Source of the DNA: an uncultured Faecalibacterium sp.
GTDB lineage: Bacteria > Bacillota > Clostridia > Oscillospirales > Ruminococcaceae
DNA length: 64,000 nucleotides
Assembly: GCA_934539245.1 (NCBI GenBank)
Contig: CAKTCK010000005.1
Coordinates: forward strand, 1 to 64,000
Reading direction: 5' to 3'
Position numbers and translations under genes: made by a program. The notes beneath the pieces were generated by a model. That model was not told the origin of the DNA and ran no database searches. It was given only the letters and a program-made list of their open reading frames with translations. Shown here in pieces: positions 1-7,485 of this stretch. Positions within the stretch are counted from its first letter, which is position 1. Each line of letters opens with the position of its first letter.

Positions 1-112
1 CCAAATCGTATGGCATAAAATCTTCAAGGTAAATCTTGCATTCACCAGCCGTGCTCACCTGTGCCACGCACTTTTCCGTGTGCATGATATGATAGACTGT
101 TGCTTCGCCCAT
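1..112 (-). CDS. Partial gene, possibly N-terminus of a HipA-family protein
   Basis: A reading frame runs leftward off the window edge; only 37 residues are visible. It begins at an ATG preceded by AAGGTGGTG at a normal distance. The visible peptide starts MGEATVYHIMHTEKC and ends around FMPYDL. From memory, this start resembles the N-terminus of Firmicute HipA-like kinases that open with a short beta-rich segment, but the catalytic part lies outside the window, so the family is only a suggestion. It points away from the recombination block at 502, so it is probably the neighbouring transcription unit of the same element. Confidence 0.4.
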   Translation of the reverse strand, partial: MGEATVYHIMHTEKCVAQVSTAGECKIYLEDFMPYDL

Positions 113-246
113 TGCTTTCACCACCTTATTTGACTAGCACACGCTTCCTTTTTACTATTGTACCGTCTTTTTACTTGCAAAACAAGCCTGTTCTGCACAC
201 TGCAATCCAAAAAATCTCACCCAGATAATATAACCATGATACGAAA

Positions 247-278
247 CCTCTGAGCCGAAAGACTCAGGGGCTATTTTT
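247..278 (+). terminator. Leader hairpin followed by a T-run, upstream of two micro-ORFs
   Basis: CCTCTGAG (247-254) pairs with CTCAGGGG (263-270), with one wobble pair, and is followed by CTATTTTTA. It sits just before the ribosome site of the peptide at 299, so it may be an attenuator in the leader or a terminator for an upstream transcript. No clear promoter was found; a weak GATAAT lies near 224. Confidence 0.45.
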
Positions 279-298
279 ATGTCTGGAGGTGATTTTCC

Positions 299-349
299 AT
301 GCTGTTCCGTATCATCGTTGTCATCATCACTATTACGGTTTCGTTCTAA
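299..349 (+). CDS. Candidate 16-residue hydrophobic peptide
   Basis: A 16-codon frame starts at ATG 299 behind GGAGGTGA with 6-bp spacing, a strong ribosome site. The peptide MLFRIIVVIITITVSF is almost wholly hydrophobic with one arginine, so it would insert in a membrane. It follows the hairpin at 247-270 and precedes a second small frame at 380. Size and composition recall type I toxin peptides or leader peptides, but no antitoxin RNA is evident. Whether it is translated is unknown. Confidence 0.35.
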   Translation: MLFRIIVVIITITVSF

Positions 350-379
350 GCTGTATCCGCGCAGAAAGGAGATGTCCCC

Positions 380-472
380 ATGAACTTTTTACCTGAGCTC
401 ATTCAGAAACTTGGCACGGTTCTTGTTGAAGTCCTCGTGCTGATTGCTGAAGAAGTCGAAAAGAAAAACTAA
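380..472 (+). CDS. Candidate 30-residue small protein
   Basis: ATG 380 follows AAAGGAGA with 7-bp spacing. The 30 residues begin MNFLPELIQKLG, continue with a Val/Leu/Ile-rich stretch and end EEVEKKN, giving an amphipathic or single-pass helix with a charged tail. It ends 29 bp before the DUF932 gene at 502 and is probably cotranscribed with it. I do not recognise a family. The good ribosome site and position at the head of an operon are the only support. Confidence 0.4.
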   Translation: MNFLPELIQKLGTVLVEVLVLIAEEVEKKN

Positions 473-501
473 CGAAAACAAATCAAAAAGGAGATTCTAC
501 T

Positions 502-1437
502 ATGTCCGCAAATGTTGAAACCATGTTCTCTGTCCGTGAAACCCCGTGGCACGGCCTTGGCCGTATTGTCATGGATGCCCCTGCAAGCCGTGAAGCCTTG
601 GAACTGGCCGGTCTGGATTGGCAGGTAGAGAGCCGCAATATCTATTCCGGCACGGGTGCCATGATTCCCGGTTATCGCGCCAACGTCCGCAGCACGGATG
701 ATGCCGTACTCGGTGTCGTATCTGACCGCTACCGCATTGTGCAGAACGAAGAAGCATTTCAGTTCACCGATGACCTGTTGGGTGAGGGCGTTACTTATGA
801 AACTGCCGGTTCTTTGCAGGGCGGCAAAAAAGTCTGGATGCTGGCAAAGCTGCCGGAGAAGTACATCATCGCCGGAGACGAAGTGACCCCCTATCTTGTG
901 TTCTTCAACAGTCACGATGGCAGTTCTGGTGTAAAAGTTGCCATGACCCCGGTTCGTGTAGTCTGCCAGAACACTTTGAATCTGGCTCTGGGTACTGCAA
1001 AGCGCATCTGGACTGCCCGCCACACCGAAAATGTTCTGCTCCGGGTGCAGGATGCCCGTGAAACCTTACAGCTTGCCAACAGTTACATGGGTGAGCTGGG
1101 CAAGGGCATCCATGAGCTGACCACCATCAAGCTGTCTGACCGCAAGGTGCAGGAGTTTATCAACGAGTTCTTCCCCATCACGGAAGACTTGACCGATGGC
1201 CAGAGGAAGAACAACCTGCGCTTGCAGGAAGATTTGAAGGCTCGCTACTATAATGCACCCGATCTGGCGTGGGTCGGAAAGAACGGCTGGCGGTTCGTAA
1301 ACGCTGTTTCGGATTTTGCCACCCACGCAGACCCCATCCGTAAAACTCGCAACTACAACGAAAATCTGTTCCTGCGCACCGCAGAGGGCAATCCCATGAT
1401 CGACAAGGCTTACAGAATGGTGCTGGCAGCAGCATAA
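502..1437 (+). CDS. DUF932 phage/plasmid-like protein
   Basis: The 311-residue product matches the DUF932 (TIGR03299) family found on plasmids, phages and conjugative elements. The N-terminus (METMFSVRETPWHGLG type, residues 6-21) and the central segments GYRANVRSTDDAVLGVVSDRY and TPVRVVCQNTLNLAL are typical of the family. Its molecular role is not settled; relatives sit beside recombination and replication genes, as here. An AAAAAGGAG ribosome site precedes ATG 502. It heads a same-strand series with the 112-residue protein, the YqaJ nuclease and the annealing protein, which suggests a DNA-processing module of the element. Confidence 0.85.
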   Translation: MSANVETMFSVRETPWHGLGRIVMDAPASREALELAGLDWQVESRNIYSGTGAMIPGYRANVRSTDDAVLGVVSDRYRIVQNEEAFQFTDDLLGEGVTYETAGSLQGGKKVWMLAKLPEKYIIAGDEVTPYLVFFNSHDGSSGVKVAMTPVRVVCQNTLNLALGTAKRIWTARHTENVLLRVQDARETLQLANSYMGELGKGIHELTTIKLSDRKVQEFINEFFPITEDLTDGQRKNNLRLQEDLKARYYNAPDLAWVGKNGWRFVNAVSDFATHADPIRKTRNYNENLFLRTAEGNPMIDKAYRMVLAAA

Positions 1438-1448
1438 AGGAGCGAACC

Positions 1449-1787
1449 ATGAACGATGTGAGCAACCGGGCTGTCCGGGAATTTTCTGAGTTCCTTGACC
1501 GTATCGAAGCCGATTTTCCAAAGCCGACTTGCACCACGGCATACGAGATCACGATGAAAAGCACCATTGTCAGTGCCTTGATTACGCTGGACACCGAAAA
1601 GCAGATGGACGAGCGTTTTTGGAACCATCTCCGGGTGCAGCGGAATATTCTGGATTTCCTGTATACCCTATGGCTGGATGATGACCGCACCTTGGTAGAC
1701 GAGTTTTCCACGATTATTAAAGACTTGGTGGAATATGATTTTTCTATCGCAGAAGAGCAGATGAAAGAGAGGCTGAACATTGCATGA
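1449..1787 (+). CDS. Hypothetical protein, DUF3848-like features
   Basis: A 112-residue acidic, mostly helical protein of unknown function. It begins 11 bp after the DUF932 gene with an AAAGGAG site, and its stop overlaps the start of the YqaJ gene (ATGA), so the two are probably translationally coupled. The segment TTAYEITMKSTIVSAL (residues 28-43) recalls the AYE-containing pattern of small DUF3848 proteins on Firmicute elements, but this is from memory and weak. No catalytic motif or membrane segment is visible. Confidence 0.6.
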   Translation: MNDVSNRAVREFSEFLDRIEADFPKPTCTTAYEITMKSTIVSALITLDTEKQMDERFWNHLRVQRNILDFLYTLWLDDDRTLVDEFSTIIKDLVEYDFSIAEEQMKERLNIA

Positions 1788-2716
1788 AAAGGCTTGTATC
1801 TACATTGAATTTGACCAAAGAAGATTGGCTCCGTTACCGCAAATGCGGTATTACCGGCACCGATGCTGGTGCCATTCTTGGCCTGAATCCCTACCGCTCT
1901 GCATTTCAGGTGTACCACGATAAAATCAGCGACACGATTGAGAATATCGACAACGAGGCCATGCGGCAGGGCCGCGACTTGGAGGATTATGTGGCGCAGC
2001 GATTCTCCGAAGAAACGGGCTTTAAGGTGCGCCGTGCAAATGCCATCTACCAGAGCGAGGAACATCCGCTGCTTCTGGCAGACTTTGACCGACTGATCGT
2101 TGGGCAGAAAGCTGGATTGGAGTGCAAGACGGTCTCGCCGTTTTCTGCGGATAAGTGGGCGGATGGCAAAATTCCGGCACACTATCTGGCTCAGGTTGAC
2201 CACTATTTGGCCGTTAGCGGCTTTGATTGCTGGTATGTAGCAGCTCTGATTTTCGGCAGAGAGCTGGCGATCCACAAGATTGTGACAGATAAGCAGGTGC
2301 TTTCTGATTTCATTGATAAGGAAGAACGTTTCTGGACGAACCATGTTGTGCCCCGGATTCCTCCGGCTCCCAACGGCTGTGATAGCGACACACAGAAAAT
2401 CAACCAACTTTATGAGGTGGATGATCGGGACAAGACTGCTGATTTAAGTTCCCTGCATGGACTTCTGGATAAGCGGCAGGAGCTTTCTACCCAAATCGAG
2501 CAGATGGAACAGGAGAAAACGGCCATCGAGCAACAGGTCAAGCTGCAAATGCAGGATGCTGCCTATGGCACAGCACCGGGCTATAAGGTGTCGTGGGTAT
2601 CCTCCGAAAGCAAACGGGTGGATTCTCAGCGACTGCGGAAAGAGCAGCCGGACATTTTCAATCAGTACAGCAAAAATGTAAGCAGTCGCAGGTTCACCAT
2701 CGTTCATGCGGCATAA
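1784..2716 (+). CDS. YqaJ-type viral recombinase / lambda exonuclease family nuclease
   Basis: The 310-residue product fits the YqaJ (lambda exonuclease-like, PD-(D/E)XK) family, which resects double-stranded ends to feed single-strand annealing. Visible hallmarks are GITGTDAGAILGLNPYRSAF near the N-terminus, the conserved Glu in RQGRDLEDYVA, the acidic residue in HPLLLADFDRL, and the E-x-K signature in GLECKTVSPF (residues 108-117). A coiled coil follows (about 225-265). It overlaps the previous gene by ATGA and is followed by the DUF1071 annealing protein, the usual exonuclease/annealase pair of Red-like recombination. Confidence 0.88.
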   Translation: MKRLVSTLNLTKEDWLRYRKCGITGTDAGAILGLNPYRSAFQVYHDKISDTIENIDNEAMRQGRDLEDYVAQRFSEETGFKVRRANAIYQSEEHPLLLADFDRLIVGQKAGLECKTVSPFSADKWADGKIPAHYLAQVDHYLAVSGFDCWYVAALIFGRELAIHKIVTDKQVLSDFIDKEERFWTNHVVPRIPPAPNGCDSDTQKINQLYEVDDRDKTADLSSLHGLLDKRQELSTQIEQMEQEKTAIEQQVKLQMQDAAYGTAPGYKVSWVSSESKRVDSQRLRKEQPDIFNQYSKNVSSRRFTIVHAA

Positions 2717-2776
2717 ATCTTGTATCCGGCGGCAGGGAGTGACTTCTCTGCCGTCTTTTTTCTTGGAGGTTATCTT

Positions 2777-3493
2777 ATGGCTACGGAAAATCCGTTCGTA
2801 AAATTATTTGCTATCGACTTCAAAGATCATTTGGAAGTCAAAAAGTCCGGCAACACGGAACTGAAATATGTAAGCTGGGCGTATGCCTGGGCGGAGGTGA
2901 AAAAGCTGTATCCTTCTGCCAGCTACGAAGTCAAGAAATTCAACGGTCTACCCTATGTTTATGACCCGATCACCGGTTTCATGGTGTACACCTCAGTCAC
3001 GATTGAGAGTGTTTCGCACGAAATGTGGCTGCCTGTACTGGATGGCGCAAACAAAGCCATGAAAGCTGTGCCTTACACCTATACCACCCCGAAATGGGAC
3101 TACAATCCGCAGACCCGCCGCCGTGAAAAGATCGGCATGGAAGAACGCACCGTAGAAGCGGCCTCCATGTTCGATGTGAATAAGGCTATCATGCGGTGTT
3201 TGGTCAAGAACCTTGCTATGTTCGGTCTTGGCCTCTACGTCTACGCTGGAGAAGATTTGCCGGAAGATGCTGCACCGCAGCCGGATGCAGAGCCACAAAA
3301 GCAGCCGAAACCGAGAGCCGCTACCCCGAAGCAGGAACAGCCGCCTGTACCCTGCATCTGCGCTCGTTGCAACCAGCCCATTAAGAGGGTCAAGCTGAAG
3401 AATGGCTCCATCATGCAGGCGGCAGAGTTTGCCGCCACCCATGAGGGAATGTGCGCTGACTGCTATAAAGCAACCAGATTGAACGTAGCATAA
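2777..3493 (+). CDS. DUF1071 single-strand annealing protein with C-terminal zinc ribbon
   Basis: The start at 2777 follows TTGGAGG; a longer frame from 2720 has no ribosome site. The 238-residue protein matches the DUF1071 family, Sak-like single-strand annealing proteins that bind and anneal DNA ends made by the YqaJ exonuclease. Family marks are LKYVSWAYAWAEVKKLYPSA near the N-terminus and AASMFDVNKAIMRCLVKNLA in the middle. A proline/lysine-rich linker (about 165-193) leads to a tail with two C-x2-C pairs (CICARC and CADC), which looks like a zinc ribbon and is not part of the core family. Confidence 0.85.
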   Translation: MATENPFVKLFAIDFKDHLEVKKSGNTELKYVSWAYAWAEVKKLYPSASYEVKKFNGLPYVYDPITGFMVYTSVTIESVSHEMWLPVLDGANKAMKAVPYTYTTPKWDYNPQTRRREKIGMEERTVEAASMFDVNKAIMRCLVKNLAMFGLGLYVYAGEDLPEDAAPQPDAEPQKQPKPRAATPKQEQPPVPCICARCNQPIKRVKLKNGSIMQAAEFAATHEGMCADCYKATRLNVA

Positions 3494-3605
3494 TAAAACT
3501 GCTCTATTTCGATGTCACTTGATTCTTGTATGATTCTATATTTCATGGTACACTTACAGTAGTAAGTTCTGAAAGCTCATCTCTATGAGCGGAAAGGAGC
3601 ATTGC

Positions 3606-5279
3606 ATGGCAGATTTGCAGTTTCCTGTTGGAATCTCAAATTTCTCAGAGATTCGTACCAAAGGATATTATTATATTGATAAGACCAATCTGATTGCAGA
3701 GATTCTGGATGGCGGCATTCCTAAAGTCAACTTGATTACTCGCCCTCGTCGTTTCGGAAAATCTCTCGGTATGAGCACTCTCGCAAATTTTCTGGACATC
3801 ACCAAAGACAGCAAGCAGATGTTTGAGGGATTGGCGATCTCCAAAAATACGGAACTTTGCAAAAAGTGGATGAATCAGTGTCCTGTGGTCTTTTTCTCTT
3901 TCAAGGACACGGACGGTCTGACCTTTGAAAGTGCCTATGGAATGCTGTGCATGAAGCTGGCATTTGCATTTCAGGATTATCAGTTTCTTTTGGACGACGA
4001 TGCTATTTCTGACGATGACAAAGGCATCTTTAAGCGGATTCTGGGACGCACTGCATCAATGGATGAAACCAAAAGCTGCTTTTTGCTATTGACCCGGATG
4101 CTGGAAATCCATTTCAAAAAGTCGGCGGTCGTCATTCTGGATGAGTACGATGTTCCCATTGCAAAAGCCAGCAGCAACGGATATTATTCGCAGATGCTGG
4201 ACGTGATGCGGGCTATGATGAGCACCACGCTCAAAGACAATGCCTCGCTCGACTTTGCTGTTGTTACCGGCTGTCTGAAAATTGCAAAAGAAAGCATTTT
4301 TACCGGGACGAACAATTTCGTTTCGGATACGATTCTTTCTCCCCGGTTGAGCGAATCCTTTGGTTTCACACAGGCAGATGTAGATCAAATGCTGAAAGAT
4401 GCTGGTCTTGAATCGCAGTCTGCTGAAATCAAGGCATGGTACGACGGCTATCATTTTGGCGATGCAGACATTTATTGTCCGTGGGACGTAATCAGTTATC
4501 TGCGAGATTTCCAGTATGGTGTAGCACAGAAGCCGAAAAGCTATTGGAAAAACACCAGCGATAACGCCATCATCCGTTCTTTCATCGACTATGCAGGTGA
4601 CAATATCACCACGAAGCTCGAAACGCTGATGGCTGGCGGCTCTATTGTTCAGCATATTGAAGAAAATCTGACCTACGATTATCTGCACTCCTCTGAGGAA
4701 AATCTTTGGAGTGTGTTGTATCTGACGGGCTATCTGACCAAGGTGCGTGATAAAGATTTGACGGATTCGCTGCCGGATGGCTGCTCTGCGCTGATGATTC
4801 CCAATGCAGAGATTCGGGAAATTTTTGAAACCACTGTAAGCAAATGGTTTGATGATAGTGCAAAGGCATGGAACCGCAACCCTTTGTTTGATGCAGTCTG
4901 GAGCGGAAACAGCGAAGTTCTGACAAAGGAAATGACAAAGCTACTGCGTATGACCATCAGCTACCACGACTACCGGGAGGATTTTTACCACGCTTTCCTT
5001 GCAGGCATCTTTACTGGTGCTGGCTATGTGGTGGAATCCAACAAAGAGCATGGCGAAGGACGCAGCGATGTTATTGTAAAAGACATCCGCAATGGTCGTG
5101 TGGCAATTTTTGAAGCCAAGTATGCAAAAACTCTGGATGCTCTGCCGGATGCCTGTGATACTGCCATTCAGCAGATCAACGACCGGATGTACGCAGCGGA
5201 CTTCCGGGATGACTATGATGACATCCTCTGCTATGGCATCGCATTCTTCAAGAAACGCTGCATGGTAAGGAAAAAATAA
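3606..5279 (+). CDS. AAA-like ATPase with C-terminal PD-(D/E)XK nuclease domain
   Basis: The 557-residue protein has the two-part layout of the AAA-ATPase-like/PDDEXK_9 family common in gut Firmicutes and Bacteroidetes. The N-terminus has the FPVGISNFSEIR and YYIDKTNLIAEIL blocks and an unusual P-loop region RPRRFGKSLGMS (residues 44-55). VVILDEYDVP (about 177-186) is the Walker B. The C-terminus has GRSDVIV and VAIFEAKY, the D and E-x-K of the nuclease fold. Start 3606 is chosen over 3585 because GGAAAGGAG lies just before it. It stands alone after a 112-bp gap. Biological role is unknown; mobile-element maintenance or defence are possible. Confidence 0.85.
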   Translation: MADLQFPVGISNFSEIRTKGYYYIDKTNLIAEILDGGIPKVNLITRPRRFGKSLGMSTLANFLDITKDSKQMFEGLAISKNTELCKKWMNQCPVVFFSFKDTDGLTFESAYGMLCMKLAFAFQDYQFLLDDDAISDDDKGIFKRILGRTASMDETKSCFLLLTRMLEIHFKKSAVVILDEYDVPIAKASSNGYYSQMLDVMRAMMSTTLKDNASLDFAVVTGCLKIAKESIFTGTNNFVSDTILSPRLSESFGFTQADVDQMLKDAGLESQSAEIKAWYDGYHFGDADIYCPWDVISYLRDFQYGVAQKPKSYWKNTSDNAIIRSFIDYAGDNITTKLETLMAGGSIVQHIEENLTYDYLHSSEENLWSVLYLTGYLTKVRDKDLTDSLPDGCSALMIPNAEIREIFETTVSKWFDDSAKAWNRNPLFDAVWSGNSEVLTKEMTKLLRMTISYHDYREDFYHAFLAGIFTGAGYVVESNKEHGEGRSDVIVKDIRNGRVAIFEAKYAKTLDALPDACDTAIQQINDRMYAADFRDDYDDILCYGIAFFKKRCMVRKK

Positions 5280-5368
5280 TTATCTACTGGGGAGTGTCTT
5301 CGGACGCTCCCCTTTACTTTTGCAGGACAGTCCGCGTGGATTGTCCTGTTTTTATTTGGAGGTACACA

Positions 5369-5707
5369 ATGAAAGAGCAAAGAATCAAAGTCCTTGCGCT
5401 CCTGCCAATGGAGCTGCCAAAGGAGATCGAGCTGGACAACACCCTTGAAGCCATGCAGAAATTTGTAGGCGGGCTGATCGAATGCATCACATTAAGTGAT
5501 ACCGGTTCAGAGATCACACTGGTCTGCAATGATGAGGGCAAGCTGCTTGGCCTGCCGCTCAACCGTCCGCTGTGGGATGGAGCCGATGTTCTTGCAGGGC
5601 CGGGATTTCTGGCCGGATGCGACAGCGAAGGGAATCTGACTTCCCTGCCGCAGAGTGCAATGGATTTCTACAAAGAGAAATTCAGAGCTTTTATCATTGA
5701 AATTTAA
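5369..5707 (+). CDS. DUF3846 domain protein
   Basis: The 112-residue product carries the DUF3846 pattern: IKVLALLPMELPKEIELDNTLEAMQKFVGG at the start, a central strand set, and LPLNRPLWDGADVLAGPGFLAG (roughly residues 66-87). The family is frequent on Firmicute conjugative elements and phages and has no established function. GGAGG lies 7 bp before ATG 5369; the upstream extension to 5294 has no ribosome site. It is followed closely by the LPD28 gene, a common neighbour on such elements. Confidence 0.8.
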   Translation: MKEQRIKVLALLPMELPKEIELDNTLEAMQKFVGGLIECITLSDTGSEITLVCNDEGKLLGLPLNRPLWDGADVLAGPGFLAGCDSEGNLTSLPQSAMDFYKEKFRAFIIEI

Positions 5708-5720
5708 GGAGGAACGCCTT

Positions 5721-6071
5721 ATGACCTTTAATGCAATGACCGAACACTACGAAGAAATTACGGTTTGCGGAAAGCCTGCGCTGTTTACCAGCATCCGCAT
5801 CAAGAGAGATACTGTCCCGGATGGTCTGTACGCCTACGATGTTCGGCACGACGATGCGTGCCGGGGCATTCCCTGTGAGATCGCGCCCTTTGTGATGGTC
5901 AACCACTGGGGCACCATCATCCTTGCAGAGCCGCTGGAACTGCCGGACGATGGGCGGCGATATATTGACGAGGAAACGGACTGGAACTATGCTCCCTTGG
6001 ACGGCGAGGGCACCACCAATCACAAACCGTGTACTACCATTTCTGATTTTATGACTGCCTATGCCCACTAA
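5721..6071 (+). CDS. LPD28 domain protein
   Basis: This 116-residue protein resembles the LPD28 (large polyvalent protein-associated) domain. The pattern HYEEITVCGKPALFTSIRI, then DGLYAYDVRHDDACRGIP and VMVNHWGTIIL, is the recognisable core. In other elements this domain is part of giant polyvalent proteins; here it stands alone. Start 5721 has AAGGAGG 10 bp upstream, whereas 5655 lies inside the previous gene. No catalytic residues are known for the family. It probably belongs to the same transcript as the DUF3846 gene 13 bp upstream. Confidence 0.75.
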   Translation: MTFNAMTEHYEEITVCGKPALFTSIRIKRDTVPDGLYAYDVRHDDACRGIPCEIAPFVMVNHWGTIILAEPLELPDDGRRYIDEETDWNYAPLDGEGTTNHKPCTTISDFMTAYAH

Positions 6072-6194
6072 AACTGTATTAAAAATGCCGTATATTCTGT
6101 TTTGTATTAAAATCAGCCGTTTTCAGGCCATTTCAAGGTGCAAAACACAGTCTTAAAAATGTCGCTCGTTATCTTTGAGCCAGAAAGGAGCACA

Positions 6195-6935
6195 ATGAAC
6201 ATCTATGGCTATTGCCGTATCTCTACGGCAAAGCAGAACATTGACCGTCAGATCCGCAACATCAAGGCCGAGCACCCGACTGCCCATATCGTACAGGAAG
6301 CCTACACCGGCACATCTATCTTTCGCCCGGAGTGGCTGAAGCTCTACCGAGTTCTGAAAGCAGGAGATACGGTGGTATTCGATTCAGTGTCCCGGATGTC
6401 CAGAAATGCAGAAGAAGGTTTTGCTCTGTACGAAGACCTCTATCATAAGGGCATCCAACTGGTGTTCTTGAAAGAGCACCACATCGACACCGAGACCTAC
6501 AAAAAAGCCCTGTCCGGCAGCATTGCCATGACAGGGACAAATGTGGACTTCATCTTAAAGGGCATCAACGAGTATCTGATGGCCTTGGCAAAGGAGCAGA
6601 TCAAACTGGCCTTTGAACAATCCGAAAAAGAAGTTGCCGATCTGCACCAGCGCACCCGTGAGGGCCTGTTGACTGCCAGACTGAATGGCAAGCAGGTTGG
6701 CCGCAAAAAGGGTGTTGGATTTGAAACGAAAAAAGCCAGAGAAGCCAAGCAGATCATCCGCACCCACTGCAAGACCTTCGGAGGCACACTTGATGATGCC
6801 GAGTGTATGAAGCTCACCGGTCTTGCCCGGAATACCTATTATAAGTACAAGCGTCAGATTCGTGCTGAACTGATAGCTGAACAGGATTTGCCGAAAGGAG
6901 CAAGCATCTTTTATGAACCGCCAAAATCATTCTGA
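6195..6935 (+). CDS. Serine recombinase (resolvase/invertase family)
   Basis: The 246-residue protein has the resolvase catalytic domain: YGYCRISTAKQNIDRQI, with the nucleophile Ser10, then VFDSVSRMSRNAEEGFALYEDL with the conserved arginines, and a long E-helix. The C-terminal part (NGKQVGRKKG, then a segment ending TGLARNTYYKYKRQI) is a helix-turn-helix that binds the recombination site. Resolvase-size enzymes act in resolution or inversion rather than in integration, and a tyrosine integrase is present at 21939 for that job. AAAGGAG precedes ATG 6195. Its last 23 bases overlap the small gene at 6913. Confidence 0.9.
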   Translation: MNIYGYCRISTAKQNIDRQIRNIKAEHPTAHIVQEAYTGTSIFRPEWLKLYRVLKAGDTVVFDSVSRMSRNAEEGFALYEDLYHKGIQLVFLKEHHIDTETYKKALSGSIAMTGTNVDFILKGINEYLMALAKEQIKLAFEQSEKEVADLHQRTREGLLTARLNGKQVGRKKGVGFETKKAREAKQIIRTHCKTFGGTLDDAECMKLTGLARNTYYKYKRQIRAELIAEQDLPKGASIFYEPPKSF

Positions 6936-7047
6936 GCCGGAGAACAGGCTCACCCCGGAGGAAAAGCAGGAATTTTTAGAACTTCTGGTACAGCTATCCC
7001 CGGAGCAGCGTGAAGCACTGAAAGAAGTGCTCAAGTCCTTTACTTAA
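6913..7047 (+). CDS. Small protein resembling the C-terminal tail of the XRE regulator
   Basis: A 44-residue frame starts inside the recombinase gene; AAAGGAG lies 12 bp upstream, a little far. Its second half, LTPEEKQEFLELLVQLSPEQREALKEVL, aligns with the C-terminal tail of the XRE protein encoded at 13232 (LTKEQKKLLDLWAKLSPAQREAVTKML), sharing LT.EQK-like, LSP.QREA and the hydrophobic spacing. It has no DNA-binding domain. It could be a remnant, or a microprotein that pairs with full-length regulators. It ends 3 bp before a strong terminator, consistent with being the last gene of the unit. Confidence 0.6.
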   Translation: MNRQNHSEPENRLTPEEKQEFLELLVQLSPEQREALKEVLKSFT

Positions 7048-7049
7048 CA

Positions 7050-7098
7050 AAAATGTGCAGGGCGGCGTTGCTGCTACCCTGCACATTTTATTTTTTTA
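7050..7098. terminator. Bidirectional rho-independent terminator
   Basis: AAAATGTGCAGGG (7050-7062) pairs perfectly with CCCTGCACATTTT (7077-7089). Plus-strand T-run ATTTTTTT follows; on the minus strand TTTTTG follows. It closes both the recombinase unit and the leftward WYL-dynamin-SUKH operon. Confidence 0.85.
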
Positions 7099-7116
7099 CT
7101 TCTACTCGAAGGACCG

Positions 7117-7476
7117 TTAATCAATTAAATCCAAGAACGCTGCGAAATTCTCTGCCATCAGTTCATCTTTTATTTTGCGTGTCCCATGACAACAGGTATA
7201 TATCTTTTTATCGTATACATATATTGGATCTCCATTGCAAGTCGCAAAAACGAATCGCTCTTTGCCCATAGAATAATCGGATTGAATTGTTTCCAACTCA
7301 TCTGCCGGAACAAATCTCACCGCATTACCATCCATGGTCACTTCAACATCCACAGGGTTCGCTTGTTGATAAAATTCTTTCAAAACCTCTGGGCAAGTGG
7401 AAAGCAGCTTAGTTTTTTCAAAAACATTTCGCTTATCTTGCTTAATGGCACTTCTGACAAAGTCATCTATCAACAT
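7117..7476 (-). CDS. SMI1/KNR4 (SUKH) family protein, possible immunity protein
   Basis: The 119-residue product has the SUKH/SMI1-KNR4 pattern: a helical N-terminus with CPEVLKEFYQQANPV, strands around VRFVPADELETIQSDY, then RFVFATCNGDPIYVYDKKIYTCCHG and a terminal helix. SUKH proteins often neutralise nuclease toxins encoded next to them. Here it is the last gene of a leftward operon, 9 bp after the HNH/glycine-rich protein, which fits a toxin-immunity pair. Binding between the two is an inference. The gene ends at a bidirectional terminator at 7050-7098. Confidence 0.8.
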   Translation of the reverse strand: MLIDDFVRSAIKQDKRNVFEKTKLLSTCPEVLKEFYQQANPVDVEVTMDGNAVRFVPADELETIQSDYSMGKERFVFATCNGDPIYVYDKKIYTCCHGTRKIKDELMAENFAAFLDLID

Positions 7477-7485
7477 AAGGACCTC

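Noticed and set aside
1178..2407. A 409-codon minus-strand frame
   Set aside because: Lies opposite the DUF932, 112-residue and YqaJ genes, all of which have ribosome sites and overlaps. No domain seen.
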